Source: Carpediemonas membranifera (taxonomy: Eukaryota > Fornicata). From it: 64,000 nt of DNA. Of this stretch, positions 1-8,738 are shown piece after piece. The stretch covers positions 186,001-250,000 of the forward strand of contig JAHDYR010000005.1 of assembly GCA_019828565.1 (NCBI GenBank), given 5' to 3'. The translations under genes and the position numbers were made by a program. Every line of letters starts with the position of its first letter. Position 1 is the stretch's first letter. A model generated the notes under the pieces. The model had not been told where the DNA came from. It did not search any database and was given only the letters and a program-made list of their open reading frames with translations.

Positions 1-67
1 GTACAAGGACCCTGGCAGGCTAGTTACGCCGCTCAGCCTCTGCATCCAGTTGATAATCACTCGCCAT

Positions 68-625
68 TTACTTCTGGTGCTTTTCCTGCTCTCTCTTCTC
101 CATCACGTCGTCATACTCGGCCCTCGTCAGCCTCACAGTTGTCATCCCGGCATCACGGATGTGCTCAAAGGCCTCAACGGGCAGCTTCGGCATCCCGTCC
201 TCGCTGTCGCTGCTGCTGCCCAAGTCTGACTCGCTCTCGTGATAGCGGCGAAGGCGAATGCGTCTGCTGGGCACCCTGGTCTTCATAGCGTCATAGAGCG
301 GAGCGAGCCCACTTCCATTGGCCCCGCTACGGACACCCTCATCGGTATCTCTCTCAGACATATCACACTCAACCTGTTGTGACTGAAGAAATGACAGGTT
401 GTCGACGAGGCTATCCTCGGCATCGCTGTCTGAACTCTCCTCATCCTCCCACTCTCCTTCCAGCATCTCCAACCCGGCCTCATCGTCAAACTCGCCCTCC
501 ACTGCGGTCTCCGGCATCTCTGCCTCGCCAGCTGTCTCGTCAAACAGCGCCTCATCGTCAGACTCACCCTCCCCCGTGTCGCCCCCCTCGGGCTTACGCT
601 GGTCGTGGAGCTGGACCATCCTCAT
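68..625 (-). pseudogene. Inverted 3' copy of the acidic-tail gene
   Basis: A 185-residue open frame identical in sequence class to the C-terminal 185 residues of the gene at 4218-5636. It begins at MRMVQLHDQRKPEGG and ends at EQEKHQK. The N-terminal globular part is missing, so it is a truncated copy carried by the inverted repeat. Unlike the tandem copy at 6212-6733 it lacks the one-base insertion near its start. No promoter is evident and expression is doubtful. Confidence 0.7.
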
Positions 626-664
626 CCTGAGCTTTTTGTAAAGCCACCAGGTCGGCAGAGCTTA

Positions 665-725
665 AGGTAATCCTGGCGCCCTCATCCTGGCGCCTCATCC
701 CTGGCGCCGTCATCCCTGGCGTCCT
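665..725. repeat. Short direct repeats CTGGCGCC
   Basis: Four imperfect units of about 15-18 bp built on CTGGCGCCGTCATCC. They mark the join between the truncated gene copy and its spacer. The reverse complement lies at about 6080-6135 between the two tandem copies. Confidence 0.5.
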
Positions 726-1005
726 CTCCCTCATAAATCTGAATCATCTTCTTGTCTTGCTCCCGATGTTGTCATTGCTGTTTTCGTGTCCACAAGCATT
801 CCAGTCTCATTATAATGTTTATTCAGTACCAAATCATCCTTTAGTGACGGGCATTCTCATCTGCATTGCCGAGAAAAAGAGTTGATGTTGATTAGATGGT
901 GACGAATGCATTACCGGACATTTGACGCGCACAACCTGCTTAATACTGCATAAAAGCATCGCTGATCGCTTTCTCTTCTGTTCTTCAACGCCCAAGGAGC
1001 GGCTT

Positions 1006-1032
1006 CCAGGTCGGCAACGGTTGCCGACCTGG
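1006..1032. repeat. 13-1-13 palindrome, copy 1
   Basis: Half site CCAGGTCGGCAAC, one spacer base, then its reverse complement. Two more copies lie at 5768-5794 and 6865-6891, always beside the border motif AGCATAAACTGCAC. The form resembles a recombinase or resolution site, but no enzyme is assigned to it. Confidence 0.7.
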
Positions 1033-1233
1033 ACCCGTGCAGTTTATGCTCGCAACCAAAGTTGGTCACAGTTTCAATGATACGTGTTAACAATGCAACA
1101 TAGACGGGTAAACACTGGTGTGAACTAATATATCCTCGCTAATTCACGTGACGTGAGTGATGTTGCACTTGTGACTATGAACAGACTCCTAGTTAATAGT
1201 ACCGATCAAATTACCGAATACTTCATGTCATAT

Positions 1234-3146
1234 TTAGTTCTTACGTCTCCTAATCTTCACCTGGGTCGGCTTTGAGACCTTCCGCAAAGTTGCATGTCGA
1301 CCCATCAACTGTATCACGTAGTTGATGTCGAGCCTGGCGCACTCCGCCCTAAAACTCTCCAGCGCTCTACTCTGATCGCCATCGAAGGGACGCCGCACTG
1401 TCAATGCATTGCCCTTCTCGTTACGGTAAATGTGCGTGATCATCTTCTCATCAATGTTGACAAGCATGGTCGGCTTCCCTGTCATCGAAGTCCACACTCT
1501 GATTGCTTCAACGCATGCCCATCTCGTCACTGTCCCGTCACTATTGACGTGCTCAGGAAACAGCTCATCCAGAAGCTCTATCTCTGTCATCTTTGAGAAT
1601 ACGGCCATGGTCCTTGCGTGGGCGAGGAGCGTCTGGCGGTAAGCTGTCGCCTCATCCTCAGCCTTGAGCTTCTGCGACAAGGGCAATTTGCGTCTGAACG
1701 CAGTAAATGTTCTCAGACCCGACATCATCATCAGGCAGTGAATGATGCAGTTCCCATAACCCAGGGTCGGATACGTAGGCCAACCTGAACTCGGAAGCCT
1801 TGTCGTGATGATCATGTCGAATGCCACAGTTCGGTTGTAGCGGGTTGGGTCAGACCTGGCGTTGACCACTCTTCCGCTCTCCTCGGTTTCACCCTCCTCC
1901 TCTGCCCCACCCTCCTCGTCTGACTCGGCCTTCTCTTCCTCCTGCTCCTCCTCTGACTTACTCTTGGCCGGAGAGTGCTGTGCGATGATATCCTTCATCT
2001 CAGGCGTAAAGTTGAGGTCTATGGGGTCTGCCAGGTCATTCGGAGCGGTTGCTTGTGCAGACGCTGAGCAAACATCCTCGTCGTCGCCGGAGTTGCCGCC
2101 CTCGAGGTCGCCAAAGTGCAGCTCCTCCATCAACTCATCCGCCACTGGCTCCTCTTCCTCCTCTGACTCCTCCTCCGAGTCCTCTGGCCTGGCCTTCTCG
2201 GGCGTGATGATGAGGGCCTTGCGCTTCACAGACATGGCTGCCTGCGCCTCGTCCGTATCGCGTCGGGGACAGGAAGTCCTGGAGACTGTGCCAGACTGTG
2301 GCGGGATGGGGCTGCATGGGAGTGATGCATCCATGGACTTGTCAGCGTCATAGGCTGCCTCTCGCTCAGCCTGCTGCTGCAGAAGGCGTCGATGCAGCGT
2401 GATGACTTCCTCACTCTTTGCCGTCAAGCTCTTCCTCAACTGCTTGACTCTCTTCTTGTATCCTCGAACAATTTTGTGATAGTAATCGATGATAGCGCCA
2501 GTACCTGGGGGGAGCAGGGGCGTACCTTCTCCCGCGGGGGTCTCCAACCATTCCAGGGCGATGATGTACTCTTCGAAGTACGAGCGGCAGGAGTGCTTCA
2601 TGTAAGCAAGGTCTGCCTCCTTGCTGCGCACCCTGGCAACCATTGCTGTGACATGGTCGCGCACAAGCGCGTTGGTGGATGTCGCGTTGCGCCACGCCCG
2701 AACCTTGACACTCAGCGCCTCTTTTTCGATACGCGCGCCCTCATTCTCCTTGGCATACTCAGCCCTCTTGGAGTTCTTGAAGGCTGTGACAGCGGCCGAC
2801 TCAAACGCCTTCATCTCCTTCTCCGTGAAGGTTGCCTCGATGTTCTCGTTCGAGGTCTTATCCTGCACCTGCTGAGACAGCAATGCCTCGAGTTCTGCCT
2901 TCTTCTCGCCCTGAATCTCGAAATATGAGCACAGGTGGTTAAAGTTGATCCCTATATAAACATTTGCACCAATTACGTACCGTTCTTGACGACTATATCG
3001 AAGATATCGTTCTCGTCGAGCAATTTGTCCCGAAGAACGGCACTCTTCGCCTTGTTTGTCTTCTTCTCCTTGAATTCGGTGATAACGGCCTCAATCACAT
3101 CATCTGAGGTGCTCTCGATCCACTCGTGAAGGAATTCGAACGTCAT
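1234..3146 (-). CDS. OTU-like cysteine protease gene, two exons
   Basis: Exon 1 is 3146-2981 and exon 2 is 2951-1234, joined across a 29-nt intron, giving about 627 residues. The start is the ATG that aligns with the paralogue at 52251. The N-terminal part (WIES, then AVLRDKLLDEND) matches that paralogue. The middle is charged and acidic, with runs such as SEEESEEEEE, and probably disordered. The C-terminal 190 residues look like an OTU protease: GNC followed by a hydrophobic helix for the catalytic cysteine, then RWACVEAIRVW, and GRHATL for the catalytic histidine. OTU proteases cleave ubiquitin or ubiquitin-like chains, and mobile elements and viruses sometimes carry them. The usual aspartate of the D-G-N-C motif is tyrosine here. 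Role in the element is unknown. The OTU call rests on motif pattern only. Confidence 0.6.
2952..2980 (-). other. 29-nt intron in the OTU gene
   Basis: Starts GTACGTAATT and ends TTTATATAG. Removing it replaces an in-frame TAA with a continuous frame reading N-G-I-N-F-N-H. The paralogue has a 28-nt intron at the same place and phase, followed by I-N-L-N-H. Both introns end CTTATATAG or TTTATATAG. Confidence 0.8.
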
Positions 3147-4217
3147 TCTTCTCTTCGTTATATCCCAATAATGGACATATAACAGAGATGAGAAAATTGC
3201 CAGTAACCGTAGGCAACGGGGTGTCGGAAACGTTATACCATACAAACGGGGGATATAATCGCTCCGAAAACATCCATTATGTGGACTGAATGGCGATATA
3301 ACGTATGGGGAGTGATCCGACGAGCTTTCGGGCGGTGCAGGCTAAGACACACCAAGTCTGTGGTGCTATAACGTACCTCGGGACGCACTGTGGAGGCCCC
3401 TAGAGTACTCGGTCATGGCATGTCAGACCAAGGGTCCCTCAAATCTGGCCCCATTCAGGATGCTCCCCCTAAATGTTCCGTTGCAAGCGTCTGACGGAGG
3501 TTCTCTGGATACCGACCAAGATGGAGGTCACGTGGATCAACGGACGATAATTGCGGTATTCTGGCCATGCCTGGTACTCTCAAATCATCTATACTGCTCT
3601 ATGCTCCATTTATAGTTCATATCGTATGGTCCTGGTGGACTTATAGTTGTTGATGTTGTTTAGGGATAATTGTTGCTTTAATGATGCTCTGCGCCCGCAT
3701 ACTGATGTTTCTTAGTGTTGTACACATGCCTACTACGTTAAAGCCGCCAGTATTCTTTCTATTCTTAAGTTCGCCATTTCAATCTCGTTGCGAGCATAAA
3801 GTGCACATTGTGAAAGGAAAGTGGGTGGTTATCTAATGGATACAGGGCAGGAAAAGGTACACGAATGCCGTCCTGAGGTTTGGCATGGGATACTGATCTC
3901 ATACGTCAAAAATGGGCGGTGGTATTCGAATTTCAGAATTTCGGCATGTCCGAATTCCGAGGCAAGCGGGAGGGTGTACAAAACCTGGCCTGGGTACCTA
4001 TTAGAGCGAATAGAGAATGGCAGCACCATGGATTCGGTTTTCAGAATAATAATTGCATTTGGATCGCCATTTCAGAATTACTTCCAGCACCGGAGATTAT
4101 CATTAAATCTGGGAGTGTAACAACACTTTTAAAAAATGAAAGGTCCCCATTCACCCACTCAGGCCCCAGATCACGTATCTGAGCTCAGTTTGGGTCAATT
4201 CCCAATACTTTAGAGTT
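3147..4217. other. Non-coding spacer between divergent genes
   Basis: Upstream of both the OTU gene (minus) and the acidic-tail gene (plus). The part 3340-3806 is a near copy of 52580-53023 and ends in the module border. The part 3807-4217 is AT-rich with no convincing ORF. It should hold the promoters for both genes; no defined motif was seen. Confidence 0.6.
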
Positions 4218-5636
4218 TTGTATGGTCGAAATTCTGGAATAGCAATCCAAACTGAAGCAGCAAAAACTCATCCCATGGAGGCTGTAGCGGCAATAGACGA
4301 AGATATCATGAAGCGTTGGTTGAAGAATGTTCCAACCAAATCGCGTACGAACTACAACAAGCTTCTGAAAGACGTTTTGGCCAGAATTTGTCAGGAAACC
4401 GCCACAGATATCCAGAAGGGCATCGCGATTGTTCGTAGTGACGAGCTGGTAACCCATTTGCGCCGGTACCTCGCTGAGAAGCCTCTGGGGACGCAGAAGA
4501 AGATCGTTTCGGCTGTTCAGTCTTTCCGGAACTTCGACTTGCCACACCCCGCGAAGCCGTTGTCCTGGAAAGAGGAGGAAGAGGTGTCGCCTGCATCAGT
4601 TGAGAGTCTCCCCAGCCCGTATGGCGCCATTGCCATTCTGCTCAACCAGACGGGCTGGGAGTATTCGTATCTCCAAGGTAATCTCCCCGATGCGATAGAC
4701 CTTACCTCGTGCCCGAGCTGGATGGGCTTTGGCACGCTCAAATCGGGATTCCCGCAGGCCAGTGCTGTATCGGAGGCGCTCAAGGTTCAGGGGTTGACGG
4801 TTCGCATGCTTCGCTTTGCGCAGCGGATCGACGTGTCCACCGATAGGATGCAGTCTATCGGCACGCTAGAGCGCCGCGGCAGACCGCGGGAGAAGCCTCA
4901 GAAGGTCATTAAGGACAAGCGCATCAGCCTGACCGATGAGCAGTTCAGGCACCAGTTGGCGTCCAGTCACTTAACGACCACGCGGCGCCCAACGATCCTC
5001 GATCTCAACCCGGAGATCCGAAGCTCTGCTGACCTGGTGCCGCCGACGCTCGATGACTGGCTTTACAACAAGCTCAGGATTAGGATGGTCCAGCTCCACG
5101 ACCAGCGTAAGCCCGAGGGGGGCGACACGGGGGAGGGTGAGTCTGACGATGAGGCGCTGTTTGACGAGACAGCTGGCGAGGCAGAGATGCCGGAGACCGC
5201 AGTGGAGGGCGAGTTTGACGATGAGGCCGGGTTGGAGATGCTGGAAGGAGAGTGGGAGGATGAGGAGAGTTCAGACAGCGATGCCGAGGATAGCCTCGTC
5301 GACAACCTGTCATTTCTTCAGTCACAACAGGTTGAGTGTGATATGTCTGAGAGAGATACCGATGAGGGTGTCCGTAGCGGGGCCAATGGAAGTGGGCTCG
5401 CTCCGCTCTATGACGCTATGAAGACCAGGGTGCCCAGCAGACGCATTCGCCTTCGCCGCTATCACGAGAGCGAGTCAGACTTGGGCAGCAGCAGCGACAG
5501 CGAGGACGGGATGCCGAAGCTGCCCGTTGAGGCCTTTGAGCACATCCGTGATGCCGGGATGACAACTGTGAGGCTGACGAGGGCCGAGTATGACGACGTG
5601 ATGGAGAAGAGAGAGCAGGAAAAGCACCAGAAGTAA
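4218..5636 (+). CDS. Unknown protein with helical N-terminus and acidic tail
   Basis: 472 residues from the first ATG; the in-frame ATG at 4275 (MEAVAAIDED) is an equally good start. Residues about 25-110 look helical and basic: KRWLKNVPTKSRTNYNKLL, then LVTHLRRYLAEKPLGTQKK. This pattern resembles the SAM-like core-binding domain of tyrosine recombinases. I see no R...HxxR...Y catalytic signature, so I do not call it a recombinase. Residues about 290-400 are very acidic (E/D-rich with SSDSD), followed by a basic stretch SRRIRLRRYH and an SSSDSED patch. The 3' end is copied at 6155-6733 and inverted at 68-625. Possibly a DNA-binding accessory protein; no function assigned. Confidence 0.6.
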   Translation: MYGRNSGIAIQTEAAKTHPMEAVAAIDEDIMKRWLKNVPTKSRTNYNKLLKDVLARICQETATDIQKGIAIVRSDELVTHLRRYLAEKPLGTQKKIVSAVQSFRNFDLPHPAKPLSWKEEEEVSPASVESLPSPYGAIAILLNQTGWEYSYLQGNLPDAIDLTSCPSWMGFGTLKSGFPQASAVSEALKVQGLTVRMLRFAQRIDVSTDRMQSIGTLERRGRPREKPQKVIKDKRISLTDEQFRHQLASSHLTTTRRPTILDLNPEIRSSADLVPPTLDDWLYNKLRIRMVQLHDQRKPEGGDTGEGESDDEALFDETAGEAEMPETAVEGEFDDEAGLEMLEGEWEDEESSDSDAEDSLVDNLSFLQSQQVECDMSERDTDEGVRSGANGSGLAPLYDAMKTRVPSRRIRLRRYHESESDLGSSSDSEDGMPKLPVEAFEHIRDAGMTTVRLTRAEYDDVMEKREQEKHQK

Positions 5637-5749
5637 ATGGCGAGTGATTATCAACTGGATGCAGAGGCTGAGCGGCGTAACTAGCCTGCCAGGGTCCTTG
5701 TACACAGTATGTGTCTTGGCCAAGCTTGACTTCGTCGGTTGGCCGAAAA

Positions 5750-5763
5750 AGCATAAACTGCAC
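5750..5763 (+). repeat. Border motif AGCATAAACTGCAC
   Basis: Ends the acidic-tail gene module. The flank CGTCGGTTGGCCGAAA is shared, in reverse, with the border at 49443-49475. Other copies: 1037 (inverted), 3793, 6847, 49443 (inverted), 53012, 53839 and 54866. Confidence 0.7.
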
Positions 5764-5767
5764 GGGT

Positions 5768-5794
5768 CCAGGTCGGCAACCGTTGCCGACCTGG
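5768..5794. repeat. 13-1-13 palindrome, copy 2
   Basis: Half site CCAGGTCGGCAAC, one spacer base, inverted half site. It lies 4 bp after the border motif. Confidence 0.7.
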
Positions 5795-6211
5795 AAGCCG
5801 CTCCTTGGGCGTTGAAGAACAGAAGAGAAAGCGATCAGCGATGCTTTTATGCAGTATTAAGCAGGTTGTGCGCGTCAAATGTCCGGTAATGCATTCGTCA
5901 CCATCTAATCAACATCAACTCTTTTTCTCGGCAATGCAGAGGAGAATGCCCGTCACTAAAGGATGATTTGGTACTGAATAAACATTATAATGAGACTGGA
6001 ATGCTTGTGGACACGAAAACAGCAATGACAACATCGGGAGCAAGACAAGAAGATGATTCAGATTTATGAGGGAGAGGACGCCAGGGATGACGGCGCCAGG
6101 GATGAGGCGCCAGGATGAGGGCGCCAGGATTACCTTAAGCTCTGCCGACCTGGTGGCTTTACAAAAAGCTCAGGATGAGGATGGTCCAGCTCCACGACCA
6201 GCGTAATCCCG

Positions 6212-6733
6212 ATGGGGGTCGACACGGGGGAGGGTGAGTCTGACGATGAGGCGCTGTTTGACGAGACAGCTGGCGAGGCAGAGATGCCGGAGACCGCAGT
6301 GGAGGGCGAGTTTGACGATGAGGCCGGGTTGGAGATGCTGGAAGGAGAGTGGGAGGATGAGGAGAGTTCAGACAGCGATGCCGAGGATAGCCTCGTCGAC
6401 AACCTGTCATTTCTTCAGTCACAACAGGTTGAGTGTGATATGTCTGAGAGAGATACCGATGAGGGTGTCCGTAGCGGGGCCAATGGAAGTGGGCTCGCTC
6501 CGCTCTATGACGCTATGAAGACCAGGGAGCCCAGCAGACGCATTCGCCTTCGCCGCTATCACGAGAGCGAGTCAGACTTGGGCAGCAGCAGCGACAGCGA
6601 GGACGGGATGCCGAAGCTGCCCGTTGAGGCCTTTGAGCACATCCGTGATGCCGGGATGACAACTGTGAGGCTGACGAGGGCCGAGTATGACGACGTGATG
6701 GAGAAGAGAGAGCAGGAAAAGCACCAGAAGTAA
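6212..6733 (+). pseudogene. Tandem 3' copy of the acidic-tail gene
   Basis: 173 residues, from MGVDTGEGESDDEAL to EQEKHQK, almost identical to the tail of the 472-residue protein. One substitution (MKTREPS for MKTRVPS) is visible. The N-terminal domain is absent, and a one-base insertion before the start breaks the upstream frame. Confidence 0.7.
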
Positions 6734-6846
6734 ATGGCGAGTGATTATCAACTGGATGCAGAGGCTGAGCGGCGTAACTAGCCTGCCAGGGTCCTTGTAC
6801 ACAGTATGTGTCTTGGCCAAGCTTGACTTCGTCGGTTGGCCGAAAA

Positions 6847-6891
6847 AGCATAAACTGCACGGGTCCAGGTCGGCAACCGTTGCCGACCTGG
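6847..6891. repeat. Border motif and 13-1-13 palindrome, copy 3
   Basis: Same arrangement as 5750-5794, shifted by 1097 bp. Confidence 0.7.
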
Positions 6892-7066
6892 AAGCCGCTC
6901 CTTGGGCGTTGAAGAACAGAAGAGAAAGCGATCAGCGATGCTTTTATGCAGTATTAAGCAGGTTGTGCGCGTCAAATGTCCGGTAATGCATTCGTCACCA
7001 TCTAATCAACATCAACTCTTTTTCTCGGCAATGCAGAGGAGAATGCCCGTCACTAAAGGATGATTT

Positions 7067-7358
7067 GGAACTAACAGGCTTTAATAAGCATGTCAAGCCT
7101 GTGATCACGATAACAGCCTTCAATAACTACATCAAGGCAATACATCAAGAAGATTGTTTAAAGAGACGGCGGGGAGCAAGATGCAGGGAGAGCGGCAGGG
7201 AAACGAAGGCATGGGGACAGGAGCCCGAGAAGAGCGCCTGGAGAACGGTGAGGAAGAACGGCGGGGAAGAGCAGCCGGGCGCATGGGTACACACATCTGT
7301 CATCATGTGGCATCAACATTGCCACAGTGGTCAACTCAATAACAAGCAATGTCTTCAT
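7067..7358. other. Spacer after the tandem repeat
   Basis: Holds a purine-rich stretch (about 7165-7285, GGGGA and GAGAG runs). No credible gene or repeat was seen. Confidence 0.5.
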
Positions 7359-8641
7359 TTACTCACTGTTCTGGATCACCAATTCGTACGACGAGTAACA
7401 GTCGGGACAGAGCCGAATCTTGGGAATCGACTTGCCACAGATGACAATCTTCAGCAGCTCCATCTGTACGCAGTTGGCAGAGTTACAGAACCAGTGCCCG
7501 CACTGCCTACAGTGCACGGCTGAGTCGTTGCGTCGGCATGCGTAACACTTCTTCTCATTGAGGCAATAGCTACACGTGTATTTCCAGCGACCCTTAGTGG
7601 ACTCGGCCCAGTTCTTGTTCTTTCCAGTCTTAGGCCGGGGAGGGACACAGCGTGAGTTGTCGTGGAAGTTCACTTTGCATTCCTGGCAAGTCACAAACTT
7701 TGACGTCACGCGATTGTCGATCCAGTCCAGACTGTGGCAATGGCCGCAACAGAAACAAAGCAGCCTATTCTGAATGTCGAGAATCGAGAAAGAATCATCA
7801 CCGACCTCAGACACATCGTCATCGTTGTCCCCTTGGCTGGCCAGACGTGCCTCCACGGTGGCGAGCCTCTGATCGACACTCATCGCGACACGGTGAACAT
7901 CGTGCAGCACAATCGACTCGCGAGGCGCTTGAGGGGAAGCTGGAGAGGGAACCGAAGTGGGACCGGACGATGAGTGCAGGAAAGGCTCACTTTTCACGCA
8001 AAGCTCTTGCTTCACGTGTGTAAGGGCGGGGGTGGCAGGGTTGGGGATTTCAACTGTTCTGCACTTGCCCACAAATCTCTCCGGGTCATTGATATCGGGC
8101 ACACAGAGATTAAAGTCTCGGGAGTCGAGATTATCTGGCACAGGAATATTGAGTCTCGACAGGACGGATCTGATCGCGCTGGTTAGCTCCGAACGGACTG
8201 GGCGAGGGAGCTCTTGCAGAGAGCATGGACAACCTTGGGTTTCCCGTCAGATATGGCCACAGTCACCCCCATCGTCTCAGCCCAATCTCGGACGTTCTTC
8301 GCAACAACCCTTCCCATCGAGACGCCAGGTTTCAACTTCAGCTCATCGAGGAAGTCCGGTGTTTCGGAGCACGGCTGAAGAAACGACACGATGATGTGGT
8401 TGAACGCATTTCCGAGCTTTTTGATGGACAGGCCAGTTGGGTCTGAGTCAAAGACGTCAAACGCAAACGTGAAGAAGGCCTTAAGCATGCCCATCATGAG
8501 AATTGACCGGCAAGTACTCAAAGCGGTTGTGTTCCACTTCGTCATCGGTCTCGATCTCTTAGAAACAGCCTTAACTGCATGATCGTCCGCCATGTTCTCA
8601 TTTACGGCCGCGCGCTTCGTTTCTAGCTCCGTTTCTGTCAT
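7359..8641 (-). CDS. Cysteine-rich zinc-finger protein, two exons
   Basis: Exon 1 is 8641-8199 and exon 2 is 8169-7359, joined over a proposed 29-nt intron, giving about 417 residues. The N-terminal half has a region around LKAFFTFAFDVFDSDP and DFLDELKLKPGVSMG with no family I know. The C-terminal 130 residues contain many paired cysteines in order: CFCCGHC, CQEC, CSYC, CYAC, CRQC and CPDC, with H and W between them, suggesting three or more zinc sites of PHD/RING type. Without the intron the two halves are separate frames, and the second would need a GTG start. It lies head to head with the candidate transposase, spacing about 100-190 bp. Possibly a DNA- or chromatin-binding cargo protein; role unknown. 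Confidence 0.55.
8170..8198 (-). other. Proposed 29-nt intron in the zinc-finger gene
   Basis: Starts GTCCGTTC and ends GCGATCAG, and contains a branch-like GCTAACC that also holds the TAA stop of exon 1. Removal joins the two frames in phase. A 23- or 47-nt alternative is also possible. The length matches the better supported introns at 2952-2980 and 52067-52094. Confidence 0.5.
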
Positions 8642-8738
8642 TCCAGAGTAGATTTTCTACTAAAAATTGGCATTGTTACAACCAATCATTAACATTAATA
8701 GAGAAGGAGAATAAAGACTCACCAGCCCGCGGCCAATC

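Larger units (their letters stand above)
1..1050 (-). repeat. Inverted copy of 5750-6799
   Basis: Read on the minus strand this block matches 5750-6799 almost base for base. It includes the 20-bp deletion and the CTGGCGCC-type short repeats seen before the second tandem copy. It begins at the window edge, so its full length is unknown. It ends exactly at the border motif GTGCAGTTTATGCT (1037-1050), where the OTU module starts. Confidence 0.85.
1037..3806. mobile_element. OTU gene module with inverted borders (in element 1)
   Basis: The left border GTGCAGTTTATGCTCGCAAC (1037-1056) is the reverse complement of the right border GTTGCGAGCATAAAGTGCAC (3787-3806) with one mismatch. The OTU-like gene is the only cargo. 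A corresponding module in element 2 spans 49443 to about 53023, with a related gene and the same kind of borders. The upstream non-coding part (3340-3806) is nearly identical to 52580-53023. Either this is a nested transposon or a cassette moved by recombination at the border. No target-site duplication could be confirmed. Confidence 0.5.
5021..5969 (+). repeat. Tandem repeat, copy 1
   Basis: Covers the 3' part of the acidic-tail gene, its 3' spacer, the border motif and the 13-1-13 palindrome. It repeats at 6137-7066 with a period of 1097 bp over most of its length. The second copy lacks 20 bp near its start (between GACCTGGT and GGCTTTAC) and has one extra base soon after. Confidence 0.85.
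6137..7066 (+). repeat. Tandem repeat, copy 2
   Basis: Second copy of 5021-5969. The sequence between the copies (5970-6136) carries the short CTGGCGCC repeats. Homology stops at about 7066, in GATGATTTGG. Confidence 0.85.

Noticed and set aside
1862-2353. Ser-rich plus-strand frames opposite the OTU gene and acidic-tail genes
   Set aside because: They are shadows of GAG/GAC-rich acidic coding sequence on the other strand.
3821-4182. Short overlapping ORFs upstream of the acidic-tail gene
   Set aside because: No conservation, no motif, and AT-rich spacer composition.
4218-5636. Tyrosine recombinase (captain-like) identity for the acidic-tail protein
   Set aside because: Only the N-terminal helical pattern fits. 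There is no Arg...His-x-x-Arg...Tyr set, and the C-terminus is acidic and disordered.
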